This document shows, piece by piece, positions 36,547 to 45,603 of a DNA stretch of 64,000 bases. Positions within the stretch are counted from its first letter, which is position 1. Each line of letters begins with the position of its first letter. Location of the stretch: assembly GCA_036702865.1 (NCBI GenBank), contig DATNQD010000085.1:1-64000 (forward strand), given 5' to 3'. The notes beneath the pieces were generated by a model. It was not told where the DNA came from. It ran no database searches and was given only the letters and a program-made list of their open reading frames with translations. The position numbers and the translations under genes are program-made. The stretch comes from Trichocoleus sp. (GTDB taxonomy: Bacteria > Cyanobacteriota > Cyanobacteriia > Elainellales > Elainellaceae).

Positions 36547-37419
36547 TTGCTAGTCGTGATACCGCTTGCAGCAACTCAGCCCTCCTCGGTTAAAACTCAA
36601 CAGCTTCTGGCAATCATGGGCTATTCTGCTAATTCTGAATTGACATCTGCTGATCCTGCTTTATTTAAGGGAATTGCCCTTTTCACACCTGGCGGTGATC
36701 TCATTTATTGTATTGATCCCCAGAAGCAGAGCCGCTGGCACCTTCAGCTTTGCGCTGTTTTACAAGAAATTTTGGGACTAGCTGAGCCACCCCATTTTCT
36801 GGTTCCCTGCTACACGGCAACAGTCGATCGTTGGCTTGATCCCCGGACACAGCAGCTTCAAACATTTGCTGAAGCATCACCGCTCGTTTTACGACATCAA
36901 GCTTTACTCAATGTTTTATTTGGTATTGGGGATCTCACCTGGCAAGCGACACCCAGTCCTGAAGGAATTTGTGATCCACTCGTTTTAGCATCCCATCGAG
37001 GACAGTTTCCCCAGCTCTGGCAAGATCACGATCTGGTCGTGCGTTTTGAGAAAGTACGGCCGATCGCTCCTGCGCTGAAAGAAACCGACTCCATGCTTTC
37101 CTGGTCACCCACTCATTCCATTCCACAGACGCAAGGCTACGTGTTTCGCCTGTTTGTCTCAGGCACTACAGCCGGGACTGAACGTATCCTTAAAGATCTA
37201 CACCACTTATTGGAGAAGGAACTTCAGCAACCCTATACCCTCAAGGTCGTAGATATTCATCGGCATCCAGAACAAGCGGAAGCCGACCAAATTGCCGCAA
37301 CCCCGACCCTTGTGAGAGCTTGGCCTCCACCTGTACATCGAATTGTGGGGGATCTGAGTAATTTAGGGCAGGCGCTCCAGGTTTTAGCGGTTTCGCAATG
37401 GCAGGACAACCGCCTTTAA
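36547..37419 (+). CDS. KaiB-domain protein with an N-terminal extension
   Basis: The C-terminal ~90 residues (about 195-283) are a KaiB/SasA-sensor fold: YVFRLFVSGTTAGTERIL, LKVVDIHRHPEQAEADQIAA, TPTLVRAWPPPVHRIVGDLS. The last is the near-diagnostic TPTL..PPPxRRIxGDLS block. The first ~190 residues are an uncharacterised globular domain. There is no histidine kinase, so it is not SasA, and it is much longer than KaiB (about 100 aa). Such proteins could bind KaiC or sense similarly, but this is inference. The TTG at 36547 is the open start; ATG 36616 (MGYSANSEL) is the alternative. Confidence 0.75.
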   Translation: MLVVIPLAATQPSSVKTQQLLAIMGYSANSELTSADPALFKGIALFTPGGDLIYCIDPQKQSRWHLQLCAVLQEILGLAEPPHFLVPCYTATVDRWLDPRTQQLQTFAEASPLVLRHQALLNVLFGIGDLTWQATPSPEGICDPLVLASHRGQFPQLWQDHDLVVRFEKVRPIAPALKETDSMLSWSPTHSIPQTQGYVFRLFVSGTTAGTERILKDLHHLLEKELQQPYTLKVVDIHRHPEQAEADQIAATPTLVRAWPPPVHRIVGDLSNLGQALQVLAVSQWQDNRL

Positions 37420-37444
37420 CTTTCCTTAAAGCAGGTGAATCATC

Positions 37445-37894
37445 CTACACAGGCAACAGCGATCGTTGACAGCTAGGACAAATAGCATGAACCGAGAGTT
37501 GGCAGTCTAGCAAGTGATAGCCTTCTTTTTGTGCTGTTTTTGCGCCCATTTTCAGAATCGAGTCATTCTTGAACTCAACCGTTTTATTGCAACGAACGCA
37601 AATCAAGTGATGATGATGGTAGGGGTAGGGCTGGTTGATTTCGTAGTGCTTGTGCCCCTCTGCTAACTCCAGTTCACGCAAAATACCCATGCGCGACATC
37701 AGTTTCAAGTTGCGGTAGATGGTAGACAAGCTAATATTCTCGCCATCTTCTCGTAAGAGAGCGTGCAAATCTTCTGCGCTTAGATGCTGTCCTTTCGGCA
37801 AGTTTTGAAAAATTTGGAGGATCGTTTCGCGTTGGGGAGTGAGCCGCCAGCCCCTTTCGTTCAATTCGGCTTTAAGGGAGGTTGTTGTATACAT
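37445..37894 (-). CDS. furA: Ferric uptake regulator FurA
   Basis: A 149-aa Fur protein with a start (MYTTTSLKAELNERGWRLTP) resembling cyanobacterial FurA. It continues with the winged-helix recognition segment ISLSTIYRNLKLMSRMGILR, the His-rich metal site YPYHHHHLICVRC and a second CPSC. FurA represses iron uptake and many other genes when loaded with Fe(II), and also responds to haem and redox state. The ATG at 37892-37894 is chosen over an upstream ATG (37963) because homologous N-termini begin here. Putative Fur boxes lie upstream, suggesting autoregulation. Confidence 0.92.
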   Translation of the reverse strand: MYTTTSLKAELNERGWRLTPQRETILQIFQNLPKGQHLSAEDLHALLREDGENISLSTIYRNLKLMSRMGILRELELAEGHKHYEINQPYPYHHHHLICVRCNKTVEFKNDSILKMGAKTAQKEGYHLLDCQLSVHAICPSCQRSLLPV

Positions 37895-37924
37895 CGCCAG
37901 TTTCCCCTTCTCAATAGTGCTGCC

Positions 37925-37990
37925 TTGTTGAGAATGATAGCAATAGCAGGATTTGATTTGCAATAGTAACGGCTTATTGAGAATGATCTC
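37925..37990. promoter_or_regulatory. Candidate Fur-box region of furA
   Basis: Two perfect direct repeats TTGAGAATGAT lie at 37928-37938 and 37977-37987. Between them are GCAATAGCAGG and GCAATAGTAAC, also near-repeats. GAGAATGATA matches nine of ten positions of the Fur half-site GATAATGATA. The repeats lie 34-93 bases upstream of the furA ATG, so they are in the right place for autoregulation. Confidence 0.45.
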
Positions 37991-38324
37991 TAGAAACCAA
38001 AAACGTTTAATGCTCTGTCAGTCAATATGAACCACTTATCTTGCAGCGTTGAGCACAATCGGCGAACGTTAATATCAGTACAGGCTTGCTGTTCTGCCGC
38101 ATTACAAATGGAAATTTATATCACTTAAGCACAAAAGTTCGCATTTCTTAAGCTATTGTTTCATTTTAGTCGCTAAAGCGGAAAGCATGGGGAATTCTAA
38201 TCCTGGCTAAGATAGAAGCGATCGGAATTCCCGGCTGCTCAATTCCAACAAACGCCAATCTATTAGTTTTCAGGCGATGATACTGAGCTGATAAAGCAGG
38301 AAATTAGAGAAATAGGAAAAAGCT
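37991..38324. other. Intergenic, ribE upstream region
   Basis: AT-rich divergent region between furA and ribE. No FMN riboswitch consensus was recognised and nothing else was identified. Confidence 0.3.
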
Positions 38325-39017
38325 GTGTTTACAGGATTAGTTCGCACGATCGGCAGGCTTCGTCCACTCAGTACAGGTCTGGTCCAAATTACTTGTGATG
38401 CTGTTGGAGCTGAGGCAATCCTGGACGATCTAGAACTGGGCGATAGCATTGCGGTTGATGGGGTTTGTCTAACCGTCACCGAAATTCTCTCAAGAGGATT
38501 TACCGCAGCCATTTCTCCCGAAACGATCGATCGCACCACGCTAGGACGAGAAGCAGGCGAAGTTTATGTCAATCTAGAACCTTCGCTCCGAGTGGGCAGT
38601 AAGCTCGGCGGGCACTTCGTCACCGGGCATATTGATGGCATCGGCTATCTGGATACATCGGTTCAAACTGCAAATGCCTGGGAAATGAGCTTTCGCGTCT
38701 CTGATTCAAGAGTCTCCCGGTACATTGTCCCCAAAGGCAGCATTGCTGTAAATGGAATCAGTCTCACGGTGGCAGACTGTAGTTCGATCGGCTCCTGGTT
38801 CAAGGTTGCTGTGATTCCGCTCACCTATGCCGAAACCAATCTCAGATTTTTGCAGTCAGGCAGCCCAGTCAACCTAGAAGGGGACGTGTTGGGCAAATAT
38901 GTCGAGAAGTTTGTGCGGCTGGGCATGAGAGACGATCGCGCTTCAGTTTCAGAAACCGATACGGAAACCACAAGCTATCTTTCTCCTGCTTTTCTGGCAG
39001 AACATGGCTATTTATAG
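38325..39017 (+). CDS. ribE: Riboflavin synthase alpha chain
   Basis: A 230-aa enzyme that dismutates two 6,7-dimethyl-8-ribityllumazine molecules to riboflavin. It starts at GTG with the invariant MFTGLVRTIG. It shows the two-fold repeat of the family, LGDSIAVDGVCLTV in the first half and KGSIAVNGISLTV in the second, plus GGHFVTGHIDG. Length is slightly above normal because of a short C-terminal tail. Monocistronic. Confidence 0.96.
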   Translation: MFTGLVRTIGRLRPLSTGLVQITCDAVGAEAILDDLELGDSIAVDGVCLTVTEILSRGFTAAISPETIDRTTLGREAGEVYVNLEPSLRVGSKLGGHFVTGHIDGIGYLDTSVQTANAWEMSFRVSDSRVSRYIVPKGSIAVNGISLTVADCSSIGSWFKVAVIPLTYAETNLRFLQSGSPVNLEGDVLGKYVEKFVRLGMRDDRASVSETDTETTSYLSPAFLAEHGYL

Positions 39018-39080
39018 AAGAGAACTCTTCCCATAAAATTCGTTTCCAATACGCTTACGAGTCACTATTCGCATCGCCCC

Positions 39081-40085
39081 ATGCCGCATTTTCACAGTTC
39101 CGCCTGTACTCATTGCCCTCCAGCACAGCCACAAAATCCAACAAAAGTTCGATCGCTTTGGCTCGCGCTAGTGCTGATTGTTAGCTTTGCCGTCGCAGAA
39201 TTGACGATGGGCTATCTCAGCCACAGCCTGGCGCTGGTTGCCGAATCTGAGCATTTGCTTTCGGATGGGCTGTCATTAGGGTTGGCACTTTTGGCAACAT
39301 GGATTGCTCAACTGCCAGCTTCCGATCGCGCTCCTTTTGGCTATCGACGGGTAGAAATTCTGGCGGCGCTCGTTAACGGAGTTGGGCTGTTCATCGTCGC
39401 AGGCTGGATTGGCTGGGAGGCGATCGGGCGGCTTCAGGAACCTCCAACCGAGATTTTGAGTTTACCGATGCTGGTGACGGCGATCGTCGGGTTAGGGATT
39501 AATCTCCTCAATGCGGCGCTGCTCCATCAGGATAGTCATCATGACCTGAACTTACGGGGTGCATTCCTGCACATGATTGCTGATGCGATTTGCTCGGTTG
39601 GCGTCATTCTGGCAGCGATCGGCATTATGGGATTTGGTTGGAACTGGGCAGATGGCACGATTAGTCTAGGCGTTGCGATATTGATTGGGCTGGGCACCAT
39701 TCCCCTGATTCGGCAAAGCCTCAACATTCTGCTGGAAGCGGCTCCTGACCACCTGGATTACAGCCAAATTCAAGCGCATCTGGAAAGCTTTCCGGGCGTT
39801 GTCACCGTAAAAAACCTGCGTATCTGGACGATCGCTCTGGGTCAAGAAGCCCTCTCTGCACATCTAGTCGTGAACCTGAAAGAGGGAGAACTGCGCGATC
39901 GGCTCTTAAACCAAATTGAAACTTCTCTCCAGCAGAAATTCAGCATTGCCGAAACCTGCCTCCAGATGACTGCCGTACCCGCAACTCTCATTAGCCTTTC
40001 TGTACCGGAACGCTTAGAGTTCGTTCGCTTGTCCGCTTCTGGACAGGGAGATCCAACAGAACCAAACTCATCCCAATTGCCTTAA
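39081..40085 (+). CDS. Cation diffusion facilitator (Zn/Co/Cd efflux) protein
   Basis: A 334-aa CDF transporter with a short His/Cys-rich N-terminus (HFHSSACTHCPPAQP) and six predicted membrane helices. The transport-site HxxxD pairs are in helix 2 (SEHLLSDGLS) and helix 5 (LHMIADAICSVG). A cytoplasmic ferredoxin-like domain follows (VVTVKNLRIWTIALGQEALS). It exports divalent metals, most likely Zn, in exchange for protons. Its position after ribE is not informative. The substrate cannot be fixed by reading alone. Confidence 0.9.
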   Translation: MPHFHSSACTHCPPAQPQNPTKVRSLWLALVLIVSFAVAELTMGYLSHSLALVAESEHLLSDGLSLGLALLATWIAQLPASDRAPFGYRRVEILAALVNGVGLFIVAGWIGWEAIGRLQEPPTEILSLPMLVTAIVGLGINLLNAALLHQDSHHDLNLRGAFLHMIADAICSVGVILAAIGIMGFGWNWADGTISLGVAILIGLGTIPLIRQSLNILLEAAPDHLDYSQIQAHLESFPGVVTVKNLRIWTIALGQEALSAHLVVNLKEGELRDRLLNQIETSLQQKFSIAETCLQMTAVPATLISLSVPERLEFVRLSASGQGDPTEPNSSQLP

Positions 40086-40119
40086 GCTAGTGAAGCTGAT
40101 TGCTCAATGACGGCAGTTC

Positions 40120-40908
40120 ATGAAAATTGCAACCTGGAACGTTAACTCAATTCGCACCCGATTAGATCATGTCTTGAGTTGGCTCAAAACCCATGAAGTT
40201 GATTTGCTCTGTGTCCAAGAAACGAAAGTCGTAGACGCAGACTTTCCCCGATCGCCCTTCACCGAGCTGGGTTATCACACCTATATTTCTGGGCAGAAGT
40301 CTTATAACGGGGTTGCCCTGATCAGTCGTACTGAGTTGGCAGATGTGACGATTGGATTTACGCCCCTTGTCGGAGAAGCGATCGTTGAGAATTTGGATGA
40401 GCAAAAGCGAGTGATTAGCGGCGTATTAGACGGGATTCGTGTCGTTAATTTATATGTGCCCAATGGTTCTGAGATTGGCAGCGAAAAATATGACTACAAG
40501 CTGCGCTGGCTAGATGTGCTGCGGCACTATCTCAAAACTTCGCTGACGCAATATCCTGATCTACTCGTTTGTGGCGACTTCAACATTGCGCCTGAAGACC
40601 GAGATATTTACGACCCGAAGGGCAAAGAAAAACACATTATGTCGTCTCCGGTTGAGCGAGAAGCACTGCGGCGATCGGTTTTGGATCTCGGTTTTATTGA
40701 TGCTTGCCGTCGCTTTCATGAGGCAGAACAGTTTACCTGGTGGGATTATCGCACTGCTGCCTTCCAGCGCAATCGAGGTTGGCGGATTGACCATCACTAT
40801 CTATCGGCTGGTTTAGGCGATCGGCTGCAAAGCTGTGAAGTGGATATTACCCCTCGTCAATTGGACAAACCCAGCGATCATGCTCCTGTCACCGTTGAGC
40901 TTCATTGA
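40120..40908 (+). CDS. xthA: Exonuclease III / AP endonuclease
   Basis: A 262-aa DNA repair enzyme of the exonuclease III family. Motifs in order are MKIATWNVNSIRTRL, LLCVQETKV with the metal-binding Glu, LVCGDFNIAPEDRDIYDP and the C-terminal PSDHAPV with the catalytic Asp-His. It incises DNA at abasic sites. Length is typical. It ends six bases before the convergent gloB stop. Confidence 0.95.
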   Translation: MKIATWNVNSIRTRLDHVLSWLKTHEVDLLCVQETKVVDADFPRSPFTELGYHTYISGQKSYNGVALISRTELADVTIGFTPLVGEAIVENLDEQKRVISGVLDGIRVVNLYVPNGSEIGSEKYDYKLRWLDVLRHYLKTSLTQYPDLLVCGDFNIAPEDRDIYDPKGKEKHIMSSPVEREALRRSVLDLGFIDACRRFHEAEQFTWWDYRTAAFQRNRGWRIDHHYLSAGLGDRLQSCEVDITPRQLDKPSDHAPVTVELH

Positions 40909-40914
40909 GGCTGT

Positions 40915-41688
40915 CTAAAACTGATCCTTCATACCCCTCAATCGGGCAAAAGTTTGGATTGGGTCTTGACTTTTCACCTTCGCTTGCAGAGCAGGCTGAT
41001 CCCATCGCAAAAACGGATTGGTCTGCTTTTCTTCTCCTAAGACTGAGGGAATAGTTGCCTCCGATCGCTGCCGCATTGCCTGGACTGTTTCATATCGCTG
41101 CCGTAGATCAGGATTCTGCTCATCCACAGAACGAGCAAACTGGAGGTTCTTTAGCGTATATTCATGCGCGCACCAAACCTGCGTGTTGTCAGGCAATGCC
41201 CTAATCTTACTCAAGGAATCCACCATTTGAGTTGGGGAACCTTCAAACAATCTGCCACAGCCGCCCGCAAAAAGAGTATCGCCACAAAACAGCTCTCCCA
41301 GTTCTGCCGATCGCACGGGTGGAAAATAGTACGCAATATGGGCTTTAGTATGTCCGGGAACAAACAGCACCTCTGCCGTTCGATCGCCAAACTGAACTCG
41401 ATCGCCTTCCTGTAAAAACACCTGCTGCCCAGGAATTCTACCCCGATCTTCTGCCCCTCCATAAACCACTGCTTCAGGAAATGTTCGCAGCAGCCGCGCA
41501 TTGCCTCCCACATGATCACCGTGATGATGCGTATTGAAGATAGCGACCAGATCAGCTTTTAAGTTCTGCAAACAGCGCAAGACAGGCTCTGCCTCGGCTG
41601 GATCAACGACTGCCGCAATCTGGCGATCGGGGTCATGCAGCACAAAAATATAGTTGTCGGAGAGTGCCGAAAGTCGGTAAATTTGCAC
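40915..41688 (-). CDS. gloB: Hydroxyacylglutathione hydrolase (glyoxalase II)
   Basis: A 257-aa metallo-beta-lactamase-fold enzyme that hydrolyses S-lactoylglutathione in methylglyoxal detoxification. The metal ligands are in [12 protein letters not shown], with further His/Asp positions in [12 protein letters not shown] and [28 protein letters not shown] is the glutathione-binding block typical of glyoxalase II. It ends [11 protein letters not shown]...RLRGMKDQF. Length is normal. Confidence 0.95.
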   Translation of the reverse strand: MQIYRLSALSDNYIFVLHDPDRQIAAVVDPAEAEPVLRCLQNLKADLVAIFNTHHHGDHVGGNARLLRTFPEAVVYGGAEDRGRIPGQQVFLQEGDRVQFGDRTAEVLFVPGHTKAHIAYYFPPVRSAELGELFCGDTLFAGGCGRLFEGSPTQMVDSLSKIRALPDNTQVWCAHEYTLKNLQFARSVDEQNPDLRQRYETVQAMRQRSEATIPSVLGEEKQTNPFLRWDQPALQAKVKSQDPIQTFARLRGMKDQF

Positions 41689-42024
41689 GGGCGGTACTCC
41701 TGATACTTAGGATAAGATGTTCTCGGTCTATATCTTACTGTTACGAATCAAGCGTTTTTTATCAACTCTTTACAGGCTATTAATCCTAGCTTTGCCTATT
41801 TGCCCAACAGACCTTAGAGAATGGGTGTAGTAGACAGAAGCATTTCTCTTTCAATTCGCCCCAATCTGAGAGAGCAAACAACTTAATTCCTGAACTCCCT
41901 ATCCAGGAATGAATTAATTTAAAGCCGTTCATCAGTATTCTGCTGATGTTCAGTTTTCTCATCTACGTCTAACAAGACTAGGTTTTATCAAAGACGCAAC
42001 CGACGCTGCACAAGAGGTACAAGT
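41689..42024. other. Intergenic, nothing recognised
   Basis: Divergent promoter region of gloB and the 68-aa gene. A possible -10 sequence precedes 42025 but no element was resolved with confidence. Confidence 0.3.
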
Positions 42025-42231
42025 ATGGTTTGGATGACTGACAGCAAACCAAGATTAGTGATTCGATCGATCGTTTCAAGTATTCTTGCTTCCGGCAAAA
42101 TTACCCGTAAAGAGCATCTTCAGCTTTCTTCAGCAATTCTGGCTGACCAGTCCATTACAGATGAAGAGCGGCGGCAGATTAATCGAGTGTTTGACTATGT
42201 CCAAACAGGTCGGCTACGTGTTGTTGACTAG
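42025..42231 (+). CDS. Conserved-type small cyanobacterial protein, 68 aa
   Basis: A soluble 68-residue protein of mixed helix: RLVIRSIVSSILASGKITRK, HLQLSSAILADQSITDEERR, QINRVFDYVQTGRLRVVD. As I recall, proteins with this pattern are short conserved cyanobacterial unknowns. There is no signal peptide or metal motif. It has its own promoter region. Confidence 0.7.
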   Translation: MVWMTDSKPRLVIRSIVSSILASGKITRKEHLQLSSAILADQSITDEERRQINRVFDYVQTGRLRVVD

Positions 42232-42546
42232 CAGCCATTACTGCTCCAGCCTAATGCTCATCAAGAAGAAAAGGGATTGAGCAACTCCATCAAGCTTACA
42301 GTTCGCTCTTTGTCCAGCGATGCTTACCTGTATAAACCTACATTTACAAGACGCTGTTACCTGTCTCCTGCGATATCTCTACAAAATTGTTCTCACTCTT
42401 CTCACAGTGGATTCCTTGCCCGAATGCACTGTTTTTTGTGAGCCATCACAGAATTGTTGCGCCGTCACAAAATTCGGGCACTCTAGGCGTAGGTTTTTGA
42501 ACTGGCATTGGCTCCAGTTCCGATCGTTCTATCTCTCCTGTAACCC
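42232..42546. other. Gene-free stretch with a dispersed repeat
   Basis: No gene. It holds a copy of a dispersed repeat (42418-42490) that recurs upstream of rpsB. The copy contains the perfect inverted pair GCCCGAAT / ATTCGGGC. Confidence 0.45.
42418..42490 (+). repeat. Dispersed repeat, copy 1
   Basis: CAGAATTGtTG and CACAAAaTTCGGGCA align with CAGAATTGcTG and GACAAAgTTCGcGga at 57335-57380, at roughly two-thirds identity over 50 bases. In this copy GCCCGAAT (42418-42425) can pair with ATTCGGGC (42472-42479). Both copies lie just upstream of genes. Confidence 0.45.
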
Positions 42547-43470
42547 ATGCTCGTCATTGCTGCTAAATCCGGACGTTTAGGAAATCGTTTGCTGCTGTTT
42601 GCAAACTTCATTGCCTTTGCGATCGAGCATCAATTAAGTGTTCTGAATCCAGCATTTGAAGAGTATGCTGCTTTTTTTGAATCAACGGCTCAAGACTTGT
42701 TCTGTGCCTACCCACAGCAGCGGTTCAAGCTCAGGGGCAGTTCGTTTTTGCGAAAAAGATATTACAGATGGGTTGAACAGATTGCCAAAGCTCAGAAGTC
42801 ACCCACAATCACTATTTCTCGAGAAAAGCCCTTTAACTGGAGCAATTCTTCGATCGCCCTGCAAGCGCAAAAACAGCCCATTTCTTTATTCAAGGGTTGG
42901 CTATTTCGAGATGGCTGGTTCATGGAGGATCTAGGGATCTTACATCAGCATCATCAAGCCATTTGTGCCTATTTCACACCTGTCAAAAAACATCAATCGA
43001 ATGTTGAATCACTAATTTCACAAGCGAGAGATCAGTGTGATTTATTAATTGGTGTTCATATTCGTCAGGGGGATTATCAGCAGCACCAAAACAGCCGCTA
43101 TTTCTATTCAACTCAACAATATATTCAGGTGATGGAATCGATCGTGGAGCAATTTAGCGATCGAAAAGTAGGCTTTCTGGTTTGTTCTAATGTTTCTCAA
43201 AATCAGGCTTTATTTGGTCATCTAAATTGCATCTGGGGCAATGATCACATCATTGAGGATTTGTATGCTTTCGCCCAGTGTGATTACATCGTTGGCGCAC
43301 CCAGTAGCTATACCATGTGGGCTGCCTTTTACGGACAAAAGCCGCTTTACATGATTCGAGCGATTGATCATCAGCTTACGATCGCTGATTTTATTTACTC
43401 CTACCAATGGCGCGGCGTCTTTCACCAGCATCAGGATTGGGGTCAGGCGTACTGGGAATGGACACATTAG
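42547..43470 (+). CDS. Glycosyltransferase family 11-like (fucosyltransferase fold)
   Basis: A 307-aa protein whose N-terminus MLVIAAKSGRLGNRLLLFAN and central motif LIGVHIRQGDYQQHQNSRYF match alpha-1,2-fucosyltransferase-type GT11 enzymes (HxRRGDY motif I, here HIRQGDY). The C-terminus (DYIVGAPSSYTMWAAFYGQK) is also typical. It is the first gene of a plus-strand glycan cluster with three more glycosyltransferases and an ABC exporter. Donor and acceptor sugars are unknown. Confidence 0.78.
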   Translation: MLVIAAKSGRLGNRLLLFANFIAFAIEHQLSVLNPAFEEYAAFFESTAQDLFCAYPQQRFKLRGSSFLRKRYYRWVEQIAKAQKSPTITISREKPFNWSNSSIALQAQKQPISLFKGWLFRDGWFMEDLGILHQHHQAICAYFTPVKKHQSNVESLISQARDQCDLLIGVHIRQGDYQQHQNSRYFYSTQQYIQVMESIVEQFSDRKVGFLVCSNVSQNQALFGHLNCIWGNDHIIEDLYAFAQCDYIVGAPSSYTMWAAFYGQKPLYMIRAIDHQLTIADFIYSYQWRGVFHQHQDWGQAYWEWTH

Positions 43471-43504
43471 TTTCTGCTCATGCAATCTACTCACTAAAAA
43501 AGCG

Positions 43505-44341
43505 ATGAAATCAGCAAGAGGATTTATTACGATATTGACTGGACTTTATTCTTTTCAGGATTGCGTTCATTTTCTGGCAGCAATTCGTAAGTTTCATCAA
43601 GAACCAATTATTATTTTGATCGATCGCGTCCCGCTATTTCTCTATCCTCTGCTGACCATTTTCAAAAACGTCCGGCTCCAACAGGCTCCAGCTCATGCCA
43701 ATCCAGTCTATGCTTCTCGGCAAGCTAAGCTTTCGCTTTATGAGGCTTCTCCGTTTCAGAAAACGATTTATCTAGACTGCGATATTTGCCTGCTCAGCAA
43801 TATTTCCGAAGTGTTCGATCGCCTTGATCAAGCTGACTTTTTGATTACTGAAGATGTACAGCCCTCGATCGCTCAGGCGATAAATTTATTGCGAGTGAAA
43901 CAAGCCGTTTTACCAACGCTGCAATCGGTTGGTCTGCCGCTAGATGAGACAAGCATTCAATATAATGGCGGCTTTATGGCATTTACAAAATGCCCAACGA
44001 ATCAGAAATTATTTGAGAATTTTCGTCAATATTTTGAGGTAGTAGTTGAGCATCAGGATGTACTGTTGCTGCGAGATCAAGGTGCATTTGCGGCTGCAAT
44101 TGCTAAAACGCAACCCAAGCTAGAAGTTTTGCCACCGTCCTACAACTTCTTGAGCAAATGGAAAGACAGCTACGGAGAATTCGCTGAACCAATCAAAGCA
44201 CTGCACTGTACTTATCCTTATCGCCCTCAATTTGCAAAAAATATCAGTCGTTCTGTCTATACGCGGCTATTCGATCGCTTTGCAAAATTCTTTTTGCCAA
44301 ATCAGGTAAACAATCCCTGGCGTGCCAAAGGCGTCAGTTAA
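43505..44341 (+). CDS. Glycosyltransferase with DxD motif
   Basis: A 278-aa GT-A-type enzyme. KTIYLDCDICLLSNISEVFD carries the DxD metal motif (DCD). NGGFMAFTKC and the late HCTYPYRPQ provide acceptor-side and metal-binding His positions, as in GT8-like and nucleotide-diphospho-sugar transferases. The frame is open further upstream, but ATG 43505 (MKSARGFITILTGLYSFQDC) fits the first beta strand. Its start lies 34 bases after the preceding gene's stop, and its stop region is shared with the next gene's leader, so it is cotranscribed. Confidence 0.75.
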   Translation: MKSARGFITILTGLYSFQDCVHFLAAIRKFHQEPIIILIDRVPLFLYPLLTIFKNVRLQQAPAHANPVYASRQAKLSLYEASPFQKTIYLDCDICLLSNISEVFDRLDQADFLITEDVQPSIAQAINLLRVKQAVLPTLQSVGLPLDETSIQYNGGFMAFTKCPTNQKLFENFRQYFEVVVEHQDVLLLRDQGAFAAAIAKTQPKLEVLPPSYNFLSKWKDSYGEFAEPIKALHCTYPYRPQFAKNISRSVYTRLFDRFAKFFLPNQVNNPWRAKGVS

Positions 44342-44357
44342 ATTGAGGAATTTTAAG

Positions 44358-45542
44358 ATGATCAATGCTGCCGCTCGCAAACGACAAAAAGTCTCATTGT
44401 TAGTCTGGAATCTAGCAACAAACGATGGAGCAATTCGCGCTGCGCTACTCGCAGAAGCTTTAAAGCGACTGAACTACGAAGTCGAAATTTTGGGCTTTGT
44501 GTTCGGAGAATCGATCTATGCAGCAATGCCAGATTCGATCCCAGTTCGATCGGTCAAAGGAGGCAAATACCCAGGTTTTCTGGCAGCGATCGGTCAACTT
44601 CTGCCCCAAATTGATGGCGATATCCTCTACGCAGTTAAACCACAGCCAGCCAGTTTTGGCGTTGCCTTGCTCAAAAGATACTTTACCCATCGTCCAGTTA
44701 TTTTAGACATTGATGATTGGGAGTTGAGCTGGCATGGCGGCGATGACTTTCACTATCCCTGGAAACCAAAACAGTTTCTCCGAGATGTACTGAAGCCGGA
44801 AGGGGCATTGCGTCGCCCAGATCATCCGCTTTATTTGCAGTGGATGGAACGAGCGATCGACCAAGCAGATGCAGTGACCGTTCATACGACGTTTTTGCAA
44901 AAACGCTTTGGTGGAGTATTTGTTCCCAACGGCAAAGATATTGATTTATTCAATCCGGATCGATTTGAATATCAAGCGATTCGAGAGAAATATGGCTTAA
45001 CGCCTTACCGAGTTCTAATGTTCCCAGGCGCACCACGTCCTTACAAGGGCTTAGAAGATGTCTTAGCGGCACTGGAGCAGCTAAATGAACCCAATTTAAG
45101 GTTAGCAATTGTGGGTGGCAGTCCCTATGACGATTACGATGAGCAATTGAAGCAAAAATGGGGACATTGGCTTATTCAACTGCCCAGACAGTCTGCCGAT
45201 CGAATGCCTGAACTGGTAGCGGCGGCTGATGTCATTGTGGTTCCTCAGCGTGATACCCCTGCAACAAAAGCTCAGTTTCCGCTGAAGCTGACGGATGGTA
45301 TGGCAATGGCAAAACCGATTCTAGCAACGCGAGTTGGTGATATTCCAGAGATTTTAGGGAATACAGGCTATCTCGCTGATCCTGCTTCACCAGAACATTT
45401 GGCAGAGAAAATACGCTGGATTTTTGCTCATCCAGAAGAGGCGAACGATCGAGGCAGACAAGCCAGAGAACGTTGTATCCAGCATTGTAGTATTGACACA
45501 ATGGCACGTCAGCTTAAAGTTGTGATGGCAAGCCTACTTTAA
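44358..45542 (+). CDS. Glycosyltransferase family 4-type
   Basis: A 394-aa GT-B enzyme. Donor-binding C-domain motifs are MFPGAPRPYKGLEDVLAALE, LAIVGGSPY and the EX7E-like segment VVPQRDTPATKAQFPLKL...AMAKPILATRVGDIPEIL. The N-domain begins QKVSLLVWNLATNDGAIRAA. ATG 44358 is chosen: AGATG follows GGAATTTTAAG and the upstream extension overlaps the previous gene. Probable role: adding a sugar to a polysaccharide or lipid carrier in the cluster. Confidence 0.82.
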   Translation: MINAAARKRQKVSLLVWNLATNDGAIRAALLAEALKRLNYEVEILGFVFGESIYAAMPDSIPVRSVKGGKYPGFLAAIGQLLPQIDGDILYAVKPQPASFGVALLKRYFTHRPVILDIDDWELSWHGGDDFHYPWKPKQFLRDVLKPEGALRRPDHPLYLQWMERAIDQADAVTVHTTFLQKRFGGVFVPNGKDIDLFNPDRFEYQAIREKYGLTPYRVLMFPGAPRPYKGLEDVLAALEQLNEPNLRLAIVGGSPYDDYDEQLKQKWGHWLIQLPRQSADRMPELVAAADVIVVPQRDTPATKAQFPLKLTDGMAMAKPILATRVGDIPEILGNTGYLADPASPEHLAEKIRWIFAHPEEANDRGRQARERCIQHCSIDTMARQLKVVMASLL

Positions 45543-45603
45543 TGATTATTGGTAATTTATGTAAATTTGAGGGAATTCTACAGTTAAATCCTCATGTAGC
45601 TCT

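Noticed and set aside
37991-38324. FMN riboswitch upstream of ribE
   Set aside because: The characteristic conserved loops of the RFN element were not visible.
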